Origin: Streptomyces mirabilis
GTDB taxonomy: Bacteria; Actinomycetota; Actinomycetes; Streptomycetales; Streptomycetaceae
Assembly: GCF_018310535.1 (NCBI RefSeq)
Contig: NZ_CP074102.1
Coordinates: forward strand, 806,001-870,000
DNA: 64,000 nucleotides
Direction: 5' to 3'
In this document: positions 1 to 10,700 of the stretch, piece after piece
Layout of the letters: each line of letters begins with the position of its first letter
Position numbering within the stretch: the first letter of the stretch is position 1
Made by a program: the position numbers and the translations under genes
Notes under the pieces: generated by a model
What the model saw: only the letters and a program-made list of their open reading frames with translations
Databases searched by the model: none
What the model was told of the DNA's origin: nothing

Positions 1-974
1 GCGGCCACCCCCGCCGGAGCCTTGCCGTGGAGGGTCTGTTCGTCGAGGGACCCCTCACCGGTGATCACCAGGGTGGCCCTCTCCAGCGCGGGCGCGAAGC
101 CGAGGACGTCGAGCATCACCTCGATACCGGGACGGAACCGGGCGCCCAGGACCAGCGCACCGTAGCCGATGCCGCCCGCGGCCCCCGCCCCCGGCGCCGC
201 GGCGTACTCCGTGGCCCTGGACCCGATCGACTTCTCCAGAACCGCGGCGAAGTGCCCGAGGGCCGCGTCCAGGATCTCCACGTCGTCGGGGCTCGCCCCC
301 TTCTGGGGGCCGTACACGGCGGGCGCGCCCTTCGGCCCGGTGAGCGGGTTGTCCACGTCGCTGGCGAGGACGAAGTCCACGGAGGCCAGACGGGGGTCCA
401 GGCCGGACAGGTCCGCGGTCGCCACGTCGCTCAGCGCCGCACCGCCGGGAGCCACCGGCTCCCCCTCCGCGTCCACGAACCGCGCCCCGAGCGCGGACAG
501 CATCCCCGCTCCGCCGTCCGTCGTCGCGCTCCCGCCCACGCCGAACACGATCGTCCGGGCCCCGGCGTCCAGCGCGGCCCGCAGGAGCTCCCCGGACCCG
601 TACGTCGACGACGTCAGCGGCGCGAACACTCCGGCGGGCAGCCGCTGCAATCCGCTCGCCTCCGCCATCTCGACCACCGCGGTGTCGCCACGCAGCGCGA
701 AGGCGGCGGTGAGCTCGTCGCCCAGCGGGCCGGCGACTCGCACCTCCCGCCGTTCGAACCCGGCCGCGACCGCCGCGTCCACGGTCCCGTCGCCGCCGTC
801 GGCCACCGGCAGCGCCTCGACCTCGACACCCGGCACGACGCGGCGCAGCCCGGCCATGACGCGCTCCGCGACCTGCACGGCGGTCAGCGACCCCTTGAAC
901 TTGTCCGCGGCGATCAGCACACGCGGAACACGCCCGGTGCCCGCACGTGTCGTCTTCACAGCAGAGTCCGCCAC
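1..974 (-). CDS. Glycerate kinase, partial (C-terminus beyond window edge)
   Basis: The minus-strand frame opens with a GTG at 974, preceded by AAGGGG, and reads VLIAADKFKGSLTAVQVAE near its N-terminus, the usual opening of the GlxK/GarK glycerate kinase family. It continues with VFGVGGSATTDGGAGMLSAL and ends at the edge within VITGEGSLDEQT. These enzymes phosphorylate D-glycerate with ATP, feeding glyoxylate or serine breakdown into glycolysis. About 324 residues are visible against a usual length of roughly 370, so the C-terminal tail is missing only because the window ends. The overlapping plus-strand open frames are high-GC shadows. Confidence 0.9.
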   Translation of the reverse strand, partial: MADSAVKTTRAGTGRVPRVLIAADKFKGSLTAVQVAERVMAGLRRVVPGVEVEALPVADGGDGTVDAAVAAGFERREVRVAGPLGDELTAAFALRGDTAVVEMAEASGLQRLPAGVFAPLTSSTYGSGELLRAALDAGARTIVFGVGGSATTDGGAGMLSALGARFVDAEGEPVAPGGAALSDVATADLSGLDPRLASVDFVLASDVDNPLTGPKGAPAVYGPQKGASPDDVEILDAALGHFAAVLEKSIGSRATEYAAAPGAGAAGGIGYGALVLGARFRPGIEVMLDVLGFAPALERATLVITGEGSLDEQTLHGKAPAGVA

Positions 975-1129
975 CTTGCATTCCCCTTGCTTTCCGGCCT
1001 CGCACACGTCAAGGCAGTCGCGCCGCTGCGACCTTAACCGGCGGACGCCCCCGCCGTCATGCCCCGACCGGACCGTGGAACACCGCACGCTCATGCCCGG
1101 AATTGGGTAAACCGGAGCTATGACCGTTC

Positions 1130-2215
1130 CTAGAGACTGAGTGGGAGTGAGTCCTGTTGCCAGATCTCGGGCTCAGCCGCGTGTCCCGAACGGTGTTGGG
1201 CACGCTGGTCTCCCGCATACGCGCCGTGTCCGGGCCCGGCACATCGTGTGCGCGGTCCGGGAACACGGGGACGGGTTCCCTCACGCCCGAGGATGCCCGG
1301 CCCGGCCTGGACGGTCCGATGCCCCACACGATCGCTCCGGTCATGTGGGGGCGGTGCCGTCCGTCGCCGGATCGGGTGCCCGTGGGCGCGTCTGCCGATC
1401 GCGATGCTCGCGGCATCGTGTCGGCTGGTCTTGCGGGTGGCGCTGGTCGTGGCACGCTGCCAGTACCGGGCGCCCCACTTGGCGGTTACCTGCACGCGGC
1501 AGGTCCTGGCCCAGTTCAGCAGACGGGTCGGAGCATGGCGGACCTGGGCGCCACGGTGATCCGCGCGGCCGGTCAGGTCGTAAGAGAAGCGGCGTGGACT
1601 GCCAACGGGATTGCCGTGCCGGTCGAGCCGCCAGGCGGCAAGGTGATCGGCATTGGCCCCCACCAGCGGGGCCGGAAGCTTGATGCTGATCCCGCCGTCC
1701 GGGCTGACGCGGATGGTCTAGTTCCCGTACCGCTTCCCGCACTCCCCGTCAGCGGCCAGGAACCAACGCTCCGCCTCCCACCGCTCCCGCCATCCGGCCT
1801 CGGTGAGCCCGGCCTCGGCCAGGTGGTGCCGGGCGTTCGCCAGTCGCTTGCCACCACGCACCACGCGCACCCGACCAGCCTGCCAGTCCCCCACCACCAC
1901 CGCGTATCTGGCTTCCAACACCGCCAGCCGACGCGGCTTGGCATGCCACTCCCGCACGGAACGGTATCCGCCCGGTACCCCCTTGGAGCCCTTCTCGCCC
2001 ACGGGCCGCGACAGACGGTGCTGAATCGTCCGGATGCCGGCCTCCAGGGTATGGAGGTACGTGGCCTGGCAACGTCGCGACAGCGCCCACTGTTCATGCG
2101 TGGTCTTGGTGCTCGCCCCAGCCCAGCGCGACGAAGACAACGGGGTCGGTCTCCGGAGCGACGAACGGCGTGGTGGGCACCCGCAGACCCAAAACCGACC
2201 GACCCTCCCCAGCAC
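1130..2215 (-). pseudogene. TnpB-like (IS200/IS605 OrfB) gene, broken
   Basis: One minus-strand frame carries family features across 2215-1130. The N-terminal part reads THEQWALSRRCQATYLHTLE and WREAERWFLAADG-type sequence. An in-frame TAG at 1720-1718 follows RYGN. The frame then continues with GANADHLAAWRLDRHGNPVG and ends with RHDAASIAIGRRAHGHPIRR, which resembles the last RuvC-like motif with its Asp. Compared with Streptomyces TnpB-like proteins as I remember them, the stretch between LLNWAR and KWGARYW is far too short, so the central RuvC core with its catalytic Glu is deleted. The nonsense codon plus deletion make it inactive. No TnpA gene is adjacent. The exact 5' end is uncertain. 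Confidence 0.7.
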
Positions 2216-2393
2216 CGCGTCACCCCCTCTCTTGCATCTGATCCGCTCGTCATAAAAGACGACGAGCCGCGCAGAAAAGGGTCACCCGTTCTCACCTCGA
2301 ACACCCCAACACTCCGGCTGTACGACCGAGCGGGGCAAGGCGCACCCACTCGTACGCACTCATGTGCCGTAATGCGCAGAAAGGCGGCAGCAG

Positions 2394-3518
2394 ATGAATG
2401 CTCCTGTGGGCACCGAACTCGCGGACCGCGTTCTCGGGGGCTGGCTGGGCCGGATCGCGGGCAACATGCTCGGCAAGCCGGTCGAGCAGGGCGACCACTG
2501 GACGCGGGACCGTATCGACCGCTATCTGCGACAGGCCGCCGCCCTGCCGCTCACCGACTATCTACCCGAGCCCGTCACCGACGGTGACGCCGGCGAGTTC
2601 GAGCTGCGGCCCGAGTGGCGGCAATGCGTGCGCGGCCGCATCCACGGCAGCTGCCGTGACGACGACGTCGACTACGCGATCCTGGGCCTGCACCTGCTGG
2701 AGACGCACGGCTTCGGTTTCAGCACCGAGCAGGTCGGCGACCTGTGGCTGCTGCGGCTGCCATATCTGCAGACGTTCACGGCGGAGCGGGCCGCGTACCG
2801 CAACCTCGCCAACGGCATCAAACCGCCGCTGACGGCGACGTACGACAATCCCTACCAGGAGTGGATCGGCGCCCTGATCCGCGCCGATGTCTACGGCTGG
2901 ACCAGCCCGGGTGCGCCGCGCCGCGCGGCCTCCCTCGCCCGTCGGGACGCCGTGCTGTCCCACACCGGCAACGGCGTGTACGGAGCGATGTGGGCGGCGG
3001 CGCTCGTCTCGGCCGCGTTCACCGCGCCCACGGTCCGCCACGCACTGGACACGGCGCTGACCGTCATCCCCGCGAGCAGCCGCCTCGCCCGCACCGTACG
3101 CCGGGTGCTCACGCTTCACGAGACCCGGATGACCTGGGAGGACACGCTCACCACGGTGTCCGAGGAGACCGCCGGGCTCGGCTGGATCCACACGATCCCG
3201 AACGCCGCCGTTCTCACGGCCGGGCTGCTCTACGGCGACGGCGACTTCACCCGGACCATCACACTGACCGTCCGCGGCGGCCTGGACACCGACTCGAACG
3301 GCGCGACGGCGGGCTCGGTGGCCGGGGTCCTGTGCGGGGCCGAGGCCATTCCCGCGCAGTGGAAGGACCCGCTGGAGGACACCGTACGCAGCGCGGTGTT
3401 CGGCTTCGACGGCGTACGGATCAGTGAGCTCGCCACGCGGACGCTCGCGCTGACGGAGACGGAGGGCGAGGCCCAGGGCGGGTCCGGTACCGGTCCCGAC
3501 GCCCAGGACCTGTCCTAG
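2394..3518 (+). CDS. ADP-ribosylglycohydrolase family protein
   Basis: A 374-residue DraG-type protein. Its opening GGWLGRIAGNMLGKPVE, the acidic cluster CRDDDVDYAI (about residues 86-95) and the C-terminal GGLDTDSNGATAGSVAG (about 294-310) are the metal-binding and ADP-ribose-binding motifs of the family. Members remove ADP-ribose from proteins or small molecules using two Mg or Mn ions held by the Asp clusters. The ATG at 2394 follows AAAGGCGG at suitable spacing. A Nudix hydrolase gene follows 90 bp downstream and could act on ADP-ribose-type products, but this is inference. The true substrate cannot be read from the sequence. Confidence 0.88.
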   Translation: MNAPVGTELADRVLGGWLGRIAGNMLGKPVEQGDHWTRDRIDRYLRQAAALPLTDYLPEPVTDGDAGEFELRPEWRQCVRGRIHGSCRDDDVDYAILGLHLLETHGFGFSTEQVGDLWLLRLPYLQTFTAERAAYRNLANGIKPPLTATYDNPYQEWIGALIRADVYGWTSPGAPRRAASLARRDAVLSHTGNGVYGAMWAAALVSAAFTAPTVRHALDTALTVIPASSRLARTVRRVLTLHETRMTWEDTLTTVSEETAGLGWIHTIPNAAVLTAGLLYGDGDFTRTITLTVRGGLDTDSNGATAGSVAGVLCGAEAIPAQWKDPLEDTVRSAVFGFDGVRISELATRTLALTETEGEAQGGSGTGPDAQDLS

Positions 3519-3607
3519 GGCCTGTCCGACGAGTGTCGGGGCCGCCGACGTCCAGGACGCCCAGGTCGTCGGCGGCGACCTCGAATTCTCGTACGTAGGC
3601 TTCAGGG

Positions 3608-4099
3608 ATGACCACTCCAGACTTCGCCACGTACATCGCGGGCCTCCCCCGTGTCCTCGCCGGTGCCGCCGCGCTCTTCCGCGACGGTGACGGCCGGGTG
3701 CTGCTCGTCGAGCCGAACTACCGTGAGGGCTGGGCCCTTCCGGGTGGCACCGTCGAGTCGGACGACGGGGAGACCCCGCGCCAGGGCGCGCGCCGCGAGA
3801 CCGCCGAGGAGATCGGGCTCGACATCGAACTCGGCCCGCTGCTCGCGGTCGACTGGGTGCACGGGACGGCGCGGCCCCCGCTGGTCGCCTACCTGTACGA
3901 CGGCGGAGTCCTCGGCGAGCGGGAACTCAAGGCGATCCGGCTGCAGGAGGAGGAACTGCTGTCGTGGCGGCTGGTGCCACGGGAGGAGCTGGCCGAGTAT
4001 CTGCCGGGCGCACTCGGCCGCCGGGTCCTCGCCGCGCTGGACGTGCTGACGGAGGGCGGCGGAACCGCGGAGCTGGAGAACGGCCACCGGGTGGGCTAA
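3608..4099 (+). CDS. Nudix hydrolase
   Basis: 163 residues with a Nudix box at about residues 45-70: GGTVESDDGETPRQGARR followed by ETAEEIGLD, matching GX5EX7REXXEEXG with a one-to-two residue variation at the first acidic position. Nudix enzymes cleave nucleoside diphosphates linked to another moiety, with divalent metal bound by the REXXEE glutamates. The upstream neighbour is an ADP-ribosylglycohydrolase. The downstream neighbour, on the same strand but 70 bp away, begins the conflict-type operon. The C-terminal third (LQEEELLSWRLVPREELAEYL) is the standard Nudix fold tail. Substrate unknown. Confidence 0.9.
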   Translation: MTTPDFATYIAGLPRVLAGAAALFRDGDGRVLLVEPNYREGWALPGGTVESDDGETPRQGARRETAEEIGLDIELGPLLAVDWVHGTARPPLVAYLYDGGVLGERELKAIRLQEEELLSWRLVPREELAEYLPGALGRRVLAALDVLTEGGGTAELENGHRVG

Positions 4100-4169
4100 C
4101 CCCCCATCGGCTACGGCGAATTCGTCAACTTCACTACCTTCTCGGGGCATTGATCGGCACAATGCCCGT

Positions 4170-4556
4170 GTGCCGCACTACGACTACATGGAGTTCGCCC
4201 TCGACGACGGGGCCCACGTCCGGCTAGAACTCGCGGCCGCGGGGGAGGCGTCGGCGGCCCCGGCCGTCGACGCCGATCTGCCGGGCGGCATTTCCGGGGT
4301 GGTCCCGGTCGGGCGTGGCGCGCGGGTCGCGTCGCTGGCGACGGACGGTCTGCGCAGTGTGCTGAGCCCGCTGGGGCCCGTACTGCAGCAGGTGCACGAC
4401 GCGATCCGCGGGATACCCGATCCGCCGCACGAGATCTCCGTCGACTTCGGCATCCAGATCGGACAGGACCTGAAGATCGGCATCGTCGGGGCCAACGGCC
4501 AGGCCAGCATGACCATTTCGGCGACCTGGCAGCTGCCCCGCCGGACGGAGCCGTGA
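4170..4556 (+). CDS. Trypsin-co-occurring domain (Trypco1-like) protein
   Basis: A 128-residue protein without signal peptide or membrane segment, reading MPHYDYMEFALDDGAHVRLE at the start and ending FGIQIGQDLKIGIVGANGQASMTISATWQL. This pattern (a short beta-rich start, a helix LSPLGPVLQQVHDAI, then 'EISVDFGIQIG..') is what NCBI calls CU044_2847 or Trypco1 proteins, which sit next to trypsin-like peptidases in actinobacterial conflict systems. The stop overlaps the GTG of the next gene (GTGA), so the two are translationally coupled. It probably partners or regulates the peptidase. That role is inferred from gene order and family naming; no catalytic residues are visible. Confidence 0.72.
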   Translation: MPHYDYMEFALDDGAHVRLELAAAGEASAAPAVDADLPGGISGVVPVGRGARVASLATDGLRSVLSPLGPVLQQVHDAIRGIPDPPHEISVDFGIQIGQDLKIGIVGANGQASMTISATWQLPRRTEP

Positions 4557-6772
4557 CCTGGTTCGGATCGCCGGACGACCCGTCGTCCGGCGACGCCCGC
4601 GGCGCGCTGGTGCGCGTCCTGTCCAGCGATCGCGGCAGAACCGCGGGGGCGGGTGTCTACCTCTCCGGCCGCAGGCTGCTGACCTGCGCGCATGTCATCA
4701 ACCTGGCGCTCGGGCTGCGCAGCCTCAGCCCGCACAACCCGGGGAAGGTCACCCTCGACGTGTCCTTCCCGGTGCTGTCCGCCGCGGATCTGCACCAGGC
4801 CCGGCTGGTCGCCTGGATACCGCCGCGGTCTGCGCAGTACGGCCCGGTCGCCGACGGCTCCCTGGAGTGGGACGGCGATCTGGCCGTCCTCGAACTCGAG
4901 GAGGCGCCGCCCCCGCCCGTGAGCCCGGTGCGCTGGCTGGAGATGGAGCGCGGTCAGCAGGTGCGGGCCTGGTACGGCGGCGGGCAGCCGTTCTCGTACG
5001 CCGACGCGCGGGTGGGGGCGTACGACGGCCGGATCTGTTACCTCGACGGGCAGTTGTCGGGCGCGGCGGTGGACGAGGGCTACAGCGGCGGCCCCCTCTG
5101 GTCGGTGACCGACCGTGCGGCCGTCGGCCTGGTCGTGGGACGGATCACCGCACCCGACGGGGCATTCTCGGCCCAGCACACGCTGCGGCGCAGCTGGGGA
5201 CTCGGCTGGCAGTCGGTCCTGCGGGAGCTGGCCCGGGTCGGGGTGGCACCCGAGCAGGTGAACGGCAGCCGGGAGCGGTCGGCCGCGACCCTCGCCGAGG
5301 CCGAGTCGGTGCGCGACATGATGGTCGGTCCGCTGCACAGCCTGCTGGGCGACCCGCGGGCGCGCGCCGACCACGCCACCGTGCTCGCCGCCCAGCTCGC
5401 GCTGCGGACCCCGGGCGACGGGAGCGCGCCGACCGTGGAGGAGCTCGCCCATCTGCTCAGCGGCACGGAGCGGGCGCTGCCCACGCTCGCAGAGTCGCTC
5501 GCGCCCAAGGTGGCGGACGATCCGCGCGGCCGGGCCGAGCTCGACCGGCTGCTCGCCCTGGGCCGGCTGACGGAGGCCGCGCGGCTGCTGTCGGTGGCCG
5601 AACACCGGGCGCTGGTGGTCAAGTTGGAGCACCTCACCGAGCACGATCCGGGCCTGCTGCCGCGGGCCGCGACCGCCGCGCTGCCCTACGTGGACCTGCC
5701 GCGTTCGCTGCAGGCGGCCCGCCTGGCACCGTCCGCCGTGCCCGCGGTCGTCCATGAACTGGAGGGCTGGTACGGGGACGGGTCGCCCGTGCCCGACGAG
5801 TCGCCCCGGCTGCCCGCGCTGCTGCGGGTCGTCGAGTACGTGGCGGCGGAGACGTCCGGCGATCTGGCCCGGCAGGCGCTGCGGGAGTGGAGCGCCCGGG
5901 TCGCCGCCCGCCTGGGCATTCACTCCTCGGCGCTGCAGGAGCGGCGCGGGGATGCGGACCGCTGGTCCCGGCGGTCCCCGCCGGCCGGTGTGCGGGTCCT
6001 CGTGGAACTGGACCGGTACGCCAAGGATCCGGCCGGCCACTACCGCTGCTCGGTATGGCGGCTGCGCCCCGACGGCACCCCGGCGCGCGCCGCCTCGGAG
6101 TCCGACCGGCCGCGCACCGGACGGGAGATCGCCCGGCTGATCCGGGAGGTGGCCGGGGGCGCGGAGGGTGCCGGGGACGGGGTCGCGCTGGTCGCCGTGT
6201 CGGTGCCGCCGGACGCGCTGGAGCTCGCGCTCGACGAGTGGGACGGGGCGGGCGCCGAGGAGTACATCTCCGCGCGGCTCGGTGAGGACTTCCACCTCGT
6301 GCTGCGCTGCCCGAAGATCCGGCGGCGCTCGCGCACCGGACCCGCCGATCTCAAGCGGCGCTGGAACGCCCGCCACCAGAGCGACACCCTCCTCGCGGAC
6401 CACAGGATCGGCGGCCGGGCGGGACTCATCGGGCTGCTGAAGACAACCCATCGGGACACCGCGCGCGTCCTTGTCCACGGAAGCACCGAGCACCGCGGCG
6501 AGTTGCTGCCCGTGTGCCTGGTGATGGGGGTGCCGGTCGTGCTCTGGGACCGGGCCGCCCCCGGTCCGGACGACTGCGCCCCGCTCGACGCCCTGGCACC
6601 CCACGGTCCCATGGACGGACTCCCGGAGCGCGTACGGCACTTCAGGGTCCGCGCCTACGCGGACCGGGCGGTGCCCGCGCGTCCCGCCCTGGTGTGGGAG
6701 GACATCGGGCTGCCGCTGCCCGACGAACTCCAGCTCGCCGACCCCTCGGAAGGAACGGAGCGGACAGGATGA
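4553..6772 (+). CDS. Trypsin-like serine peptidase with VMAP-C-like domain
   Basis: 739 residues. The N-terminal trypsin fold has all three catalytic residues: His in LLTCAHVI (about residue 47), Asp in WDGDLAVLEL (about 107) and Ser in DEGYSGGPLW (about 178). No signal peptide is seen, so the peptidase is probably cytosolic. The middle (about 240-470) is helical and Leu/Ala-rich. The C-terminal part (VRVLVELDRYAKDPAGHYRC through GVPVVLWDRAAP) resembles the VMAP-C domain named in MoxR-vWA ternary systems, a recollection rather than a search result. The GTG start at 4553 overlaps the previous stop, and the gene's own stop overlaps the next ATG (ATGA at 6769), so all three are coupled. Confidence 0.8.
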   Translation: MTWFGSPDDPSSGDARGALVRVLSSDRGRTAGAGVYLSGRRLLTCAHVINLALGLRSLSPHNPGKVTLDVSFPVLSAADLHQARLVAWIPPRSAQYGPVADGSLEWDGDLAVLELEEAPPPPVSPVRWLEMERGQQVRAWYGGGQPFSYADARVGAYDGRICYLDGQLSGAAVDEGYSGGPLWSVTDRAAVGLVVGRITAPDGAFSAQHTLRRSWGLGWQSVLRELARVGVAPEQVNGSRERSAATLAEAESVRDMMVGPLHSLLGDPRARADHATVLAAQLALRTPGDGSAPTVEELAHLLSGTERALPTLAESLAPKVADDPRGRAELDRLLALGRLTEAARLLSVAEHRALVVKLEHLTEHDPGLLPRAATAALPYVDLPRSLQAARLAPSAVPAVVHELEGWYGDGSPVPDESPRLPALLRVVEYVAAETSGDLARQALREWSARVAARLGIHSSALQERRGDADRWSRRSPPAGVRVLVELDRYAKDPAGHYRCSVWRLRPDGTPARAASESDRPRTGREIARLIREVAGGAEGAGDGVALVAVSVPPDALELALDEWDGAGAEEYISARLGEDFHLVLRCPKIRRRSRTGPADLKRRWNARHQSDTLLADHRIGGRAGLIGLLKTTHRDTARVLVHGSTEHRGELLPVCLVMGVPVVLWDRAAPGPDDCAPLDALAPHGPMDGLPERVRHFRVRAYADRAVPARPALVWEDIGLPLPDELQLADPSEGTERTG

Positions 6773-7725
6773 CCCAGCAGACGCAGGACGGGTGGCGGCT
6801 GTTCCGCGGGGACCGCGTGGCCCGAGAGGTGGAGTTCCCCGAGGCGCCGCCCTGGCGGCAGTTCGGCGACGGATCGGGCGGCCGCACACGGCACCGTCCG
6901 TATCTGATCGGGCGCACGGAGGCGGACGTGGTCAGCGCCGCCCTCCATCTGCGCCGGCCGCTGCTCGTCACCGGGCACCCGGGCACCGGCAAGTCCTCAC
7001 TGGCGCACGCCATCGCGCACGAGCTGTCCCTCGGACCGGTGCTCCAATGGCCCGTCAACAGCCGTTCCGTCCTCAAGGACGCCCTGTACGGCTACGATGC
7101 GATCGGCAGGCTGCGCGAGACGCATCTGCGTCAGGAGCGCGGGGACCCCGAGCCCGACATCGGCACCTATGTGCGGCTCGGGCCGCTCGGTACCGCGCTG
7201 GTGCCGCGCGACCGGCCGCGGCTGCTGCTCGTGGACGAGCTCGACAAGGGCGACGTCGACCTCCCGAACGATCTCCTGACCGTGTTCGAGGAGGGCGAGT
7301 TCGAGATACCCGAGCTGTCCCGGCTGCCGGAGACCCAGTCCGAGGTGCCGGTGCTGACCCATGGCTCGGGCGGCGAGCGGGTCACCGTGACACGCGGGGT
7401 GGTGCGCTGCCGGGAGTTCCCCGTTGTGGTGATCACCAGCAACGGCGAACGGGACTTCCCGCCGGCCTTCATGCGCCGCTGCGTACGGCTGGACCTGCCG
7501 GACCCGGACGAGGCCCGACTGCGGGACATCGTCGCCGCGCACCTCGGTGAGGACGCGCTGTCCGACGTGGACGACCTGCTGCACGCCTTCCTCAACCGCC
7601 GGGCCCCGGGCGAACTCGCCACCGACCAGCTGCTCAACGCCGTATTCCTGCGCAAGGGCGGAGTCGATCTGGACGCCGAAGGGCTGCTGGACGCCGTACT
7701 CCACCGCCTGGGCGGGATGGTCTAG
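6769..7725 (+). CDS. MoxR-type AAA+ ATPase
   Basis: 318 residues from the ATG at 6769. Walker A is GHPGTGKSS (about residues 69-77), Walker B is LLLVDELDKGD (about 151-161), and a sensor-1-type VVVITSNGERDFPPAFMRR follows (about 218-236) with the arginine-rich end typical of MoxR. The insertion ALYGYDAIGRL before Walker B is also characteristic. MoxR ATPases remodel partner proteins, often together with a vWA-domain protein. The next gene supplies a vWA-like domain starting one base after this stop. The open frame extends upstream of 6769, but that part is the shadow of the peptidase gene; the ATGA overlap decides the start. Confidence 0.88.
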   Translation: MTQQTQDGWRLFRGDRVAREVEFPEAPPWRQFGDGSGGRTRHRPYLIGRTEADVVSAALHLRRPLLVTGHPGTGKSSLAHAIAHELSLGPVLQWPVNSRSVLKDALYGYDAIGRLRETHLRQERGDPEPDIGTYVRLGPLGTALVPRDRPRLLLVDELDKGDVDLPNDLLTVFEEGEFEIPELSRLPETQSEVPVLTHGSGGERVTVTRGVVRCREFPVVVITSNGERDFPPAFMRRCVRLDLPDPDEARLRDIVAAHLGEDALSDVDDLLHAFLNRRAPGELATDQLLNAVFLRKGGVDLDAEGLLDAVLHRLGGMV

Positions 7726-7726
7726 C

Positions 7727-10700
7727 GTGCGCGGGGGCGACGGGAGCGACCCGCGTGACACCGGCGGCGGGCCAGGCGGCCCGGCCGTTCCGGGTGCCTC
7801 GCCGATCCTGCCCCCGTTGAGCAAACTCGGCCGGCTGGCCGGGCACGAGCTGTCGATCCATGAACTGCTCGACACCCTGTGGCTGGCGACGCGGCTTCCC
7901 CCGGGAGCCGCGGCGCCGCTCGCGAGCGCGCTGGCCGCGGACGCCGGACCGCCGCCGGGCGCCGGCGCGGGAGACGCCGAGCGCTCCACGACCGGCCCCG
8001 CCCCGGCCGGGCCCGACTCCCCCGCGCCCGCCACGCCGTCCCAACCACCGCCTCCCGCCCAGCTGTTGGGCGCGCTGCACGCGGCTGCGGCGGCGCGCAG
8101 CGCACCCGAGTTCGCGGACCTCGCCGCGCCGGGGCTGCGCGGTGCGCCGGGTGAGGACGCGCTGCCCGTACGGGTCCCCGAGGAGAAGGCGCTCGGGTCG
8201 GACGAGCTGCGCCTCAGCCGTGCGCTGCGCCTGCTGAAACAGCCCCAGCCCGGACCGTTGAAGCGCGAGTTCGACGAGGAGGCCACCGCGGCCGCCATGG
8301 CCGAGACGGGCCTGCCCGACGTGGTGACCCGCCCCGCCCGGCAGCGCTGGCTCGACCTCACCCTCCTCATCGACGACGGCATCTCGATGCTGTTGTGGCG
8401 GCGGCTGGCGATGGAACTGCGCGCCCTGCTGGAACGCCTGGGCGCCTTCCGCGACATCCGTGTGCATGGCCTGGACACCCGGTCGGCGGGGGCGCCGCTG
8501 CTGCGTTCCCGCCCCTTCGACCCGCACGCCCCGCTGCTCTCCCCCGCGTCGGTCGCCGACCCCTCGGGCGGCACGCTGGTGCTGGTGATCAGCGACGGCG
8601 TCGGCGCCTGCTGGCGGGACGGGCGACTGCACGCGGCCCTGGAACGCTGGGCGCACCAGGGGCCGACGGCGATCATGCACGCACTGCCCTCCCACATGTG
8701 GGACGGGTCGGGCATCCGCTCGGAGCCGTGGCTGGTGACGACCCGGCGGCGCGGCGCGGCGAACGACACCTGGGAGGTGGCCGACCCGCTGCTGCCGCCG
8801 GGGCTCGGTGACGAGTTCCCCGGGGTCCCCGTCCCCGTACTGGAGCCGTATCCTCCGGCGGTCGCCGCGTGGGCGCGGCTGGTGGCCTCGCCGGGCGGCA
8901 GCGCGGAGCTGCCCCTGCTGGCTCCGTTGCAGGCGAAGGCGCCACGGGCCGGGGCCGACACCCGGGGCGGTGGCGCGGCGGACGCCGTGCTCAGGTTCCG
9001 GGACGCCGCGTCGCCGGGGGCCTACCGGCTGGCCGCTCATCTCGCGGCGGTGTCCCCGCTCACGGTGCCCGTGATGCGGCTGGTGCAGGCGGCCGTGCCG
9101 TGGCGGGCCGACACCGCGCATCTGGCCGAGGTGTTCCTCGGCGGTCTGATGCGCCAGGTGGAGCCGGTCGACGAGCGGCTGCCGGCCCAGCACCGCCGGT
9201 TCGGTTTCGCCGGCGAGGCCCAGGAGATCCTGCTCGACACCGCGTCCCCGATCGATCTGCTGCGCACCACCCGGGCGGTCACCGCGCGGCTGCGCACCCT
9301 GGTGGGCCGCTCCCCCGACTTCCCCGCATGGCTCGCCCACCCCTCCGGGACGGGTGAACTCCTGCCCGGGACCCGGCCGTTCGCCTGGCTGGAGGACCGT
9401 CTCCTCACCCACCTGGGTGCCAAACCGATGGCGCCGACGCCGCCGCGCACCACCGAGTACGAGGAGGTGCGGCTGCCGTCGGGCCTGGACGCGGCCCCGT
9501 CGTGGCTGCCGCTGCGGCTTCAGGACCTGCACACCCTGGGCCCGTACACGCTGCTGCAACGCGACGGCACGGGCGGCAAGCCCACCGCGTACATCGGGGA
9601 GGACGAGGACGGGCAGCGGGTACTGCTGCGGGTGTCGTACTCCTTCGACTCGCCCGTGGCGCAGGAGTTGCTCGACGTGGAACGCCGGGCGCTGCGCCGC
9701 ATGGACGGGATGTACGCGCCCGCCGTGGTCCGCAGCGACCTGGAGGGCCCCACGCCGTGGCTGGCGCTGCGTCTGGACACGCTGAGCAGTGGACTGCCCG
9801 CGCCCACGCTGCGTGCCGTGCTCGACGCGGCCGGGGCACTGCCCGGGACCCCGCTGTTCACCTGGCTGGGCTGGAACCTGGCGCGGGCGCTGACCCGCTG
9901 CCACCACAAGGGCATCGTGCACAGCGCGCTGACCCCGGGCACCGTGCTGGTCACGGAGTCGACGCTGCACCTCATCGGCTGGACGTCGGCGCGCATCGAC
10001 GGCGCGTGGAGCGCGTCGACACCGTCCACTCCGGCCAACTCCCCCTACCGGGCACCCGAGGTGACGTACTGGGGCGAGTCCCGGATCACGGCGGGCGACG
10101 TGTACGCCCTCGGTTCCATCCTGTTGCAGGCCGCGACGGGCCGGCCGTGGCGCTGGTACGAGAACGAGGCGCTGCGCAGGAGTCCGGAGCTCGCGCAACT
10201 CGACGAGACGATCGCGGAGTTGCTGCTGCGCTGTGTCGAGCCCGAGCCCGCGGGGCGGCCGACCGCCCGCGAGGTGGCGGACGCCTTCGGGGCGCTGCTG
10301 CCGGGCGGGGTGGAGTGGGAGGACGTGGAGAGCGGCTCCGGCGGGGACGACGACGGCCCCGCCGTCGAGCCGGAGACGGCGGTCGACGAAGAGGACGACC
10401 ACGAGGAGTGGATGCGCACCATCCGGACCCCCTTGACGGAGCCCTTGCGGATCGCGCTCGTGGGCGTCAAGGACGGGGTCGGCTGCACCACGACCACGAT
10501 GGTGCTGGGGGCCGTACTGGCCGACCAGCGGCAGGAGCGGGTGCTCGCCATCGACGCCGACCGCCACACGGGCAGCCAGGTCCGGATCGGCGGGCGGGTC
10601 TTCCGCAACACCCTGGCCAGCCTGTCCGACCTGGCCGAGTCGCTGCGCGAGGTGCGGCACTTCGAGGATCTCCAGCTGTTCCTGTCCCCGCACCGGTCGG

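Noticed and set aside
4184..6889. Long minus-strand open frame (about 900 codons) opposite the Trypco1/peptidase genes
   Set aside because: Composition-driven shadow: Arg/Gly/Pro-rich with no family motifs, while the plus strand has an intact catalytic triad and overlapping starts.
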